DNA from: UBA4744 sp963707435
GTDB taxonomy: Bacteria > Actinomycetota > Acidimicrobiia > Spongiisociales > UBA4744
Length of the DNA: 64,000 nt
Assembly (NCBI GenBank): GCA_963707435.1
Contig: CAVPPF010000007.1
Location: forward strand, 186,001-250,000
Direction: 5' to 3'
Notes under the pieces: generated by a model
Database searches by the model: none
Seen by the model: only the letters and a program-made list of their open reading frames with translations
What the model was told of the DNA's origin: nothing
In this document: positions 58,301-64,000 of the stretch, piece by piece
Layout: every line of letters begins with the position of its first letter
How positions within the stretch are numbered: the stretch's first letter is position 1
Made by a program: the position numbers and the translations under genes

Positions 58301-61300
58301 TCAGGCCCGGTAGACCAGACCCTTGTAAGAGTCGGCGAAGTCGTGCTGTTCGAGGAGGCGGCCCAGGACCGTGTTCGCGCCGGCGACCCGTCGATCGTTT
58401 GAATGGTCGTGCGCTTTCTGCGCCTGCCGACGTCACCGAGCTGCGCCGCAGCGCGCTCCAACCGATCCGGGTCGTCGGTGAAGGTGAGCAGCCGTTTGCC
58501 GCCGCGTTCGATGAAGACGACGAGGTCGCCGTCTTCCATCACGACGTAGGCGCCAGCCGAGCGGCCGGCTCGCCCGGCGGCCGAGGGCGGCCAGGGGAGA
58601 GCGGTCCCGTACGGGTTGGCAGGGTCGGTGGCCGCCAGCACCACGAGGTCTCCCGACAGATCAGTTTGTCGCAACCGGTCGACGGCTCCCGGCAGCGCGA
58701 ACTGGGCGCCGCCCAGCCCTTCGACGAAGTAGCCGCGCCGGATGCGGCCCGTCTCCTCCATCCGGGAGAGAACGAGGTAGAGACCCGAGAAGCCACCGGG
58801 AATCGACTCCGCGGCTACCAGATCCCGCGTCAGTACCCCATGCCGTTCGAGGAGCTGTTCGGCCCACGCGGCCGCCGCGACCGTCGTATCGGCCGGACGG
58901 TCGAGCAAGTCGGCGACGAGATACCAGCGGCCCGCCGAAGCCGGCGGAAATCGAGAGGGCACCGAGGGACGCCCGGACCGTCCGGACCCGCCGGACCGCT
59001 TCCCGGCCAGAAAGGCGCGCAGCGGCCCCAGGGAGTCGTTGGTGACCTCGCCCGCCCACACGAGGTCCCACAGACAGTCGAGAACCTCGACCGGATCGCC
59101 CCCTCCCGCTGCGACATACAGATCGGCGAAGAAACTGGCGCCCCGTTCCCCGAGATGAGCCCGGAGCCGCTCGTGGACCGGGCCCCCGGGAGGCTCTGCG
59201 TCGGGAGGAAGAAGCAGGTTGGGGAGGTGGTCGCGGAAGTACAGCGAAACGCGGCCGTCGCGAGGTCCCAGTGCACCGCGCCCGACCCACACCACGTCGC
59301 CGGCGACCATCAGCTGATCCAATTGTCCGGTGGCCGAAGTGTGGCGATCCGCCAGTACGTCTCGCTCCAGGACTGATGCCGGCAGGACTGCTCCCTGCAG
59401 CCTCCTGAGCGTATCCGGCAGGGCGGCCGGCGATGCGGGGTGGCGCGAGGTACGGACGCCGTGCCAGAAGGGCAGGAACCTTCCGAGCGCCGACGGATCG
59501 ACGGGTTCGATTTCCTTACGCAGTGCGGCGAGAGAACGCCGTTTCAGCCGGCGCAAGACGTCTGTGTCGACCCATTCCTGCTCCCGCCCCCCGGGGCGGA
59601 AGGCTCCGCGGGTGACCCGTCCCGCAGCCTCGAGTGCCGACAGCTGATGGCGCACAACGGCATTGGGAAGCCCGTACGCGGACATCACATCGTTCACCGT
59701 GAAGGGTCCGTGCGTGCGAGCGAACCTACCGATGATGTCTCCTAGGGGATCCGGAACGGGTTCCAGGAAGACGTCGGGGACTCCGGGTGGCAAGGCCGTA
59801 CCCAGCGCGTCGCGCAAACGGGCGGCATCTTCCACGGCGGCCCATCGAAGCTGCCCGGCCACGCGTACCGCGATGACGCGACGATCTTTCTCGAGTCCCT
59901 CCAGGACCCCGGCGGTATCCTCGCCCTGCGTTCTTGCTGCGATCTCTTCGGTCGACATCGGCCCGAGATGGCGCAGCAAGTCATGGACTCCGTCCGGCCC
60001 GTGGACCCGGCGGTCGGAGGCCAGCGACTGCAGTTCCAGCTCGACGGATTGCACCACGTCCGCCGACAGCAGTTCCCGCAGTTCGCCTTCGCCCAGCAGC
60101 TCACGGAGCAGTTCCCGGTCCAGGGTGAGGGCGGCTGCTCGACGCTCTGCGAGCGGGGTGTCGCCCTCATAGAGGTACGCGGCAATGAATTCGAACAGCA
60201 GGGAAGCCGCAAAGGGGCTGGGCGATGTGGTGTCGACTTCCGAGATCCGGATGCGGCGTGAACGGATGTCCTTCAGCACATCCAGAAGTGCAGGAACGTC
60301 GAAATCGTCCTGGAGGACCTCCCGGTAGGTTTCGAGGAGAATCGGAAAAGACCCGAAGTCCTTGGCCACGGCCAGCAAGTCGGCGGCACGGCGACGCTGC
60401 AACCACAGGGGAGTTCTCCCGCCCGGGCGCCGCCGGGGAAGCAGCAGGGCACGAGCCGAGGCTTCCCGGAAACGGGCTGAGAAGAGGGCCGATCCACCCA
60501 GATACTCGACGACCAGGTCTTCGACGTCGTCGGGATCGAGGGCCAGATCGCCCGCATCCGGCGCTCGATCCGCATCGGGGAAGCGGAACGCGATTCCATC
60601 GTCCGCCCAGATGACGTCGACGTCCTGATGCAAGCGTGTCCTGAGCATCTGCGTGAGCGCCATGGCCCAGGGAGCGTGCACGCGTGCCCCGAAGGGGGAG
60701 AGGAGCACGAGCCGCCAGTCGCCGATCTCATCACGGAAACGTTGGAACACAATGGTCTGATCGGTTGGGAGGACCCCGGTTGCAGCGAGTTCTTCGTGCA
60801 GGTAGGCGACCAGATTCTTCGCCGCGAGGTCGTTGAGGCGATAGTCGGTCTGCAGTCTCGCCGCGGCCTCATCGGTGTCGAGTGCACCGATCTCCCGGAT
60901 GAAAGCTCCGATGGCTCGCCCGGTCTCGAGGGGGCGGCCCATCATGTCTCCGTGCCAGAAGGGCATCGTTGCACCGGGCTCGCCGGGCGCCGGGACGACC
61001 TCGACCCGGTCGTGCGTTATCTCGACGATCTTCCAGGTGGAAGAGCCGAGGATGAATGAATCACCCGGTCGTGACTCATAGACCATCTCCTCGTCGAGTT
61101 CTCCGACCCGGCCACCGTCGGGCAGGTGCACGCCGTACAGGCCTCTATCGGGGATCGTGCCGGGATTGGTGACCGCCAGCATTCGAGCGCCCGCTCGCCC
61201 GGTCACGGTCTGCGCCACGCGGTCCCAGACAACCCGCGGCCGTAACTCGGCAAACAGATCGGACGGATAGCGGCCGGCCAGCATGTCGAGAACCGCCTCA

Positions 61301-62721
61301 AACGGGGCTCGTCCCAGTTCTGCGTAGGGGGCAGCCCGGCGAGCCATGGCATAGAGATCATCGACTGCCCAGGTGGAATCGGCCACCGTGGCGACGAGTT
61401 GCTGTGCCAGGACGTCGAGCGGATTGCGGGGAATCCTGGTCTCCTCCACGGATCGCCGGTACATACCGTCAACGATGACGGTGGCCTGGACGAGGTCGCC
61501 CCGGTACTTCGGGAAGATCTTCGCGCGACTCGCCGCCCCGACCTGATGGCCGGCTCGCCCCACTCGTTGGAGCCCGTTGGCAACGGTTGCGGGTGACTCA
61601 ACCTGGAGGACGAGATCGACGGCGCCCATGTCGATGCCCAGCTCGAGCGAGGAGGTCGCCACGACTGCCGGAAGCTCGCCCCGCTTGAGCTGTTCCTCGA
61701 TGGCGACCCGCTGGTCCCGGGAAACAGACCCGTGGTGAGCGCGGGCGACCTCCCGTCCCGCCAGCAGATTGATCTCTGCACAGATCCGCTCGGCCAGGCG
61801 CCGGCTGTTGGCGAACACGATGGTCGACCGGTGTTGTTCGATGAGTTCGAGGATGCGCGGGTAGATCGACGGCCAGATTCCCGACCGGGCCGGTGGTTGC
61901 TTGTCCGGCCCGTCGACGATCCCCGTGTTTGATCGGTCGAGCGGAGGTGGGGGAGGGGAGCTCATGTCGTCGACGGTCACGATCAGCTCGACTTCGAGTT
62001 CCTTGTCGCCCGGGACGTCCACGATCTCGACCGGCCGCGGCGACCATGGAGCGTCGGGCTGAGGCTCGCCGCCGGTCAGGAATCTGGCAATCGTGTCCAG
62101 CGGCCGCTGCGTCGCCGAGAGGCCGATGCGCTGGGGTGGACGGTTGGTGATCAGTTCGAGCCGCTCTAGTGAGAGAGCCAGGTGGGCGCCTCGTTTCGTG
62201 CCCGCCACGGCATGGACTTCGTCGACGATGACCCACTCCACCGTCTGAAGTACCCGGCGAGCCTGGGACGTCAGCATGAGGTACAACGACTCCGGAGTCG
62301 TGATGAGGATGTCCGGCGGATTGCGCAGCATGCGCCGCCGGTCGTCTGCCGGGGTGTCGCCGGTGCGCAGGAATGTGGCAACTTCCGGGAGTTCCTCCAT
62401 ATCCAGGCGGGCGGCGGCGTGGCGGATACCCATCAGCGGTGAACGGAGGTTGCGATCGACGTCGTAGGCGAGCGCCTTCATGGGTGACACGTAGAGAACC
62501 CGGCACCGGTCCTGTCGTTCCGGGGTCGGGCGATGCAGCAACTGGTCCAGCGTCCACAGAAAAGCCGCCAGCGTCTTGCCTGAGCCCGTCGGAGCATGAA
62601 TGAGGGTGTGGGTTCCGGCCGCAATCGCAGGCCAACCCCGTTCCTGGGCTTCGGTCGGGGCAGGGAAGGATGCCTCGAACCAGGCGCGCGTGGCAGGGGA
62701 GAAGGTGGCGAGCGTGTTCAC
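58301..62721 (-). CDS. lhr: Lhr-type large ATP-dependent helicase, one apparent frameshift near the C-terminus
   Basis: Lhr is a superfamily 2 DNA repair helicase of about 1500 residues. Seen are HAPTGSGKTLAAF (Walker A), IVDEVHAVAGTKRGAHLALSLERL (DEVH box), FANSRRLAERI, QRVGRAGHQVG, the Lhr-Core middle, and the C-terminal extension with WHGVRTSRHP. The 3' end needs one base restored in the G run at 58387-58389 (minus strand GGG to GGGG). The frame then reads AGANTVLGRLLEQHDFADSYKGLVYRA and stops at 58301, giving 1473 codons. Uncorrected, the frame runs on through the DUF4032 gene to 57934, which is implausible. ATG 62721. Confidence 0.92.
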
Positions 62722-62817
62722 AGGGCAAGGCTAGGACGTGCCCCCGACAAACGCCGGTGCCTCAACTATCGCGCAGCCGGCGCCGATACCTAGTTGGTTG
62801 GTCAATCAGGAGCATGC

Positions 62818-64000
62818 ATGGGGTCAAACGCGACCGTCACAACTTCGCTTCGGGGGCGCACACGTCGATCGCGATCGATCGAGCCCGCCCCCCGCAAGCC
62901 CAGCCCGGAGCAGCTGGTCGGACGGTATGTGATCGGTCTCGCCGCGGTTGCCCTGCTGGCGATAACCAGCAGCCTGGTCGTCGGAGGGGCGCTCACCCGG
63001 CAAGAAAGCGATGCCCGGGTTGTCAACGCGGCCGCCGGACAGCTGATCTCCAGCTTCGAACTGGAGAAGGCGAGCGCCGCCCTGATGGGCAGTGAGACGG
63101 CGAAGGAACGACAGACCGCGCTCGCAGCACTCGACGCGACCAAGGAGGAGATGGTTCGTACGCACGCCGGGCTGAGTCTCGGATCTGACGCGCTCGGTCT
63201 GCCCGGCGACAACAGCCCGCGGGTGGCCGCCATGCTCGAGTCGGTCGAGACCCACCTGCAATCGTTGCTCGGTGCCGTAGAAGCCGTAGCCCTCGAGCCG
63301 GATGCCGCAGAAAGATCAGCGGCACTGAGTGCCTGGGCCGGGCTCTTCCGTTCGGAGATGGAGGCCCTGGTTTCGGAGTACGAACGGGAAGCAGAAGAGC
63401 GCGTACGGAGCCTCGAGAAGTTCGAGATCATCTTGCTCGAGGCCATGCTGGTGCTGCTGTTGCTCGAAGGCCTGTTTCTGTACCGTCCGGCGGCCAAGCA
63501 AATTCGTCTCGGGTGGCGCGAGCGTGAGCGCAGGCACTCGGCGGAGAGAAACTACGACCAGGTGCGGCTCAACTACCTTGCTCAGTTCGATCCCCTGACG
63601 GGGCTGGCCAACCGGTCGCTTCTCTGGGATCGTCTCGACCACGCGATCGTCAGGGCTCGTCGGGAGGGAGGCATCGTCACGTTGATGTTCGTCGATCTCG
63701 ACGACTTCAAGGCGGTCAACGATCAGTACGGTCATGGAACGGGTGATGCCCTTCTCAGGAATGTGGCGGAACGGCTCGAAGGCACCGTCCGGGAGAGCGA
63801 CACGGTCGCCCGGTTGGGAGGAGACGAGTTCACGGTTGTGCTCGAAGGCCAGCACCGTCCCGAGTTTGCGGGCATTGTCGCCCAGAGCATTCTCGAAGCT
63901 CTGGCTGCTCCGTATCGGATCGGCGGGCGTGAGATCTTCATGACGGCGTCGGTCGGCATTGTTGTCTACCCCCTCGACGGCGATGTGGTCGACGATCTCG
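62818..64000 (+). CDS. Membrane diguanylate cyclase (GGDEF), 3'-truncated by window edge
   Basis: An open frame from ATG 62818 to the window end, at least 394 residues. Two membrane helices (about residues 38-60, VIGLAAVALLAITSSLVVGGAL, and about 205-225, IILLEAMLVLLLLEGLFLY) flank a helical extracytoplasmic domain that resembles the PilJ-type sensor region. The cytoplasmic GGDEF domain follows, with FDPLTGLANRSLLWDRL and the active LARLGGDEF-like VARLGGDEF. It would make cyclic di-GMP in response to an external cue; an EAL domain could lie beyond the window. AGGAG lies five bases before the ATG. Confidence 0.9.
   Translation, partial: MGSNATVTTSLRGRTRRSRSIEPAPRKPSPEQLVGRYVIGLAAVALLAITSSLVVGGALTRQESDARVVNAAAGQLISSFELEKASAALMGSETAKERQTALAALDATKEEMVRTHAGLSLGSDALGLPGDNSPRVAAMLESVETHLQSLLGAVEAVALEPDAAERSAALSAWAGLFRSEMEALVSEYEREAEERVRSLEKFEIILLEAMLVLLLLEGLFLYRPAAKQIRLGWRERERRHSAERNYDQVRLNYLAQFDPLTGLANRSLLWDRLDHAIVRARREGGIVTLMFVDLDDFKAVNDQYGHGTGDALLRNVAERLEGTVRESDTVARLGGDEFTVVLEGQHRPEFAGIVAQSILEALAAPYRIGGREIFMTASVGIVVYPLDGDVVDDL

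Overview
The window is high-GC, densely coded bacterial chromosome, most consistent with an actinobacterium and perhaps the class Acidimicrobiia. The reasons are actinobacterial-type LexA boxes with an imuA/imuB/dnaE2 mutasome, two probable F420-dependent oxidoreductases, DUF4032, long threonine/proline stalks on surface proteins and frequent GTG starts. The class-level placement is inference. There are no rRNA or tRNA genes, CRISPR arrays, phage or insertion sequences, and no gene-free stretch over 300 bases (the longest is 7846-8122).

Region 1 (1-18240) is a conserved housekeeping block. It runs frr (partial)-cdsA-dxr-rseP-ispG-proS (ribosome recycling, phospholipid and isoprenoid precursors, membrane proteolysis, prolyl-tRNA charging). 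A divergent SRPBCC-family gene follows, then rimP-nusA-infB-DUF503-rbfA-truB-ribF with a RidA-like gene and a small membrane protein, and then rpsO and pnp. The rimP leader has a terminator-like hairpin; rpsO and pnp end in good intrinsic terminators.

Region 2 (18276-34000) is DNA repair and accessory genes: an Fpg/Nei glycosylase, imuA-imuB behind a perfect 20-bp LexA palindrome, plsC, a YcaQ-type glycosylase, an MFS exporter, an SGNH hydrolase, an F420-type LLM oxidoreductase, a secreted repeat protein, a PEBP lipoprotein, a GNAT acetyltransferase, an LPETG-tailed M23 peptidase, and dnaE2 behind a second LexA box. As sequenced, dnaE2 is broken by a -1 frameshift and an in-frame stop.

Region 3 (34000-46800) is mixed. 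It holds a 96-residue membrane peptide with three copies of EIHDSWMN, ATP-type PEP carboxykinase, a lysozyme-like stalked protein, a deazaflavin-type nitroreductase, a uridine-kinase-like/GH13-like gene pair, ferritin, a YhhN protein, a type II dehydroquinase fused to an alpha/beta hydrolase, an ECF sigma factor with a membrane-bound partner, a lipoate ligase-like protein and a lipoprotein.

Region 4 (46800-64000) has an ABC exporter with an MBL-fold hydrolase, metF, small secreted or stress proteins, a VCBS-repeat secreted protein, an SDR, marC with a possible MreB-like peptide, DUF4032, a full-length Lhr helicase (one frameshift), and a membrane diguanylate cyclase that runs off the window.

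The best candidate for an undescribed system is the ECF unit at 43488-44982. Its upstream element (GTAAACCTTC, 13 bases, CGAGTA, one base, CTA) recurs exactly upstream of the distant gene 26828-28180. That gene encodes a secreted protein with the same rare layout as the sigma factor's membrane partner: a charged or threonine-rich linker, an Ig-like domain, then 'QKY' domains. This looks like a small envelope regulon in which sensor and effector share one domain family. Four apparent single-base indels (two in proS, one each in dnaE2 and lhr) suggest residual sequencing error, so broken genes should be read with care.
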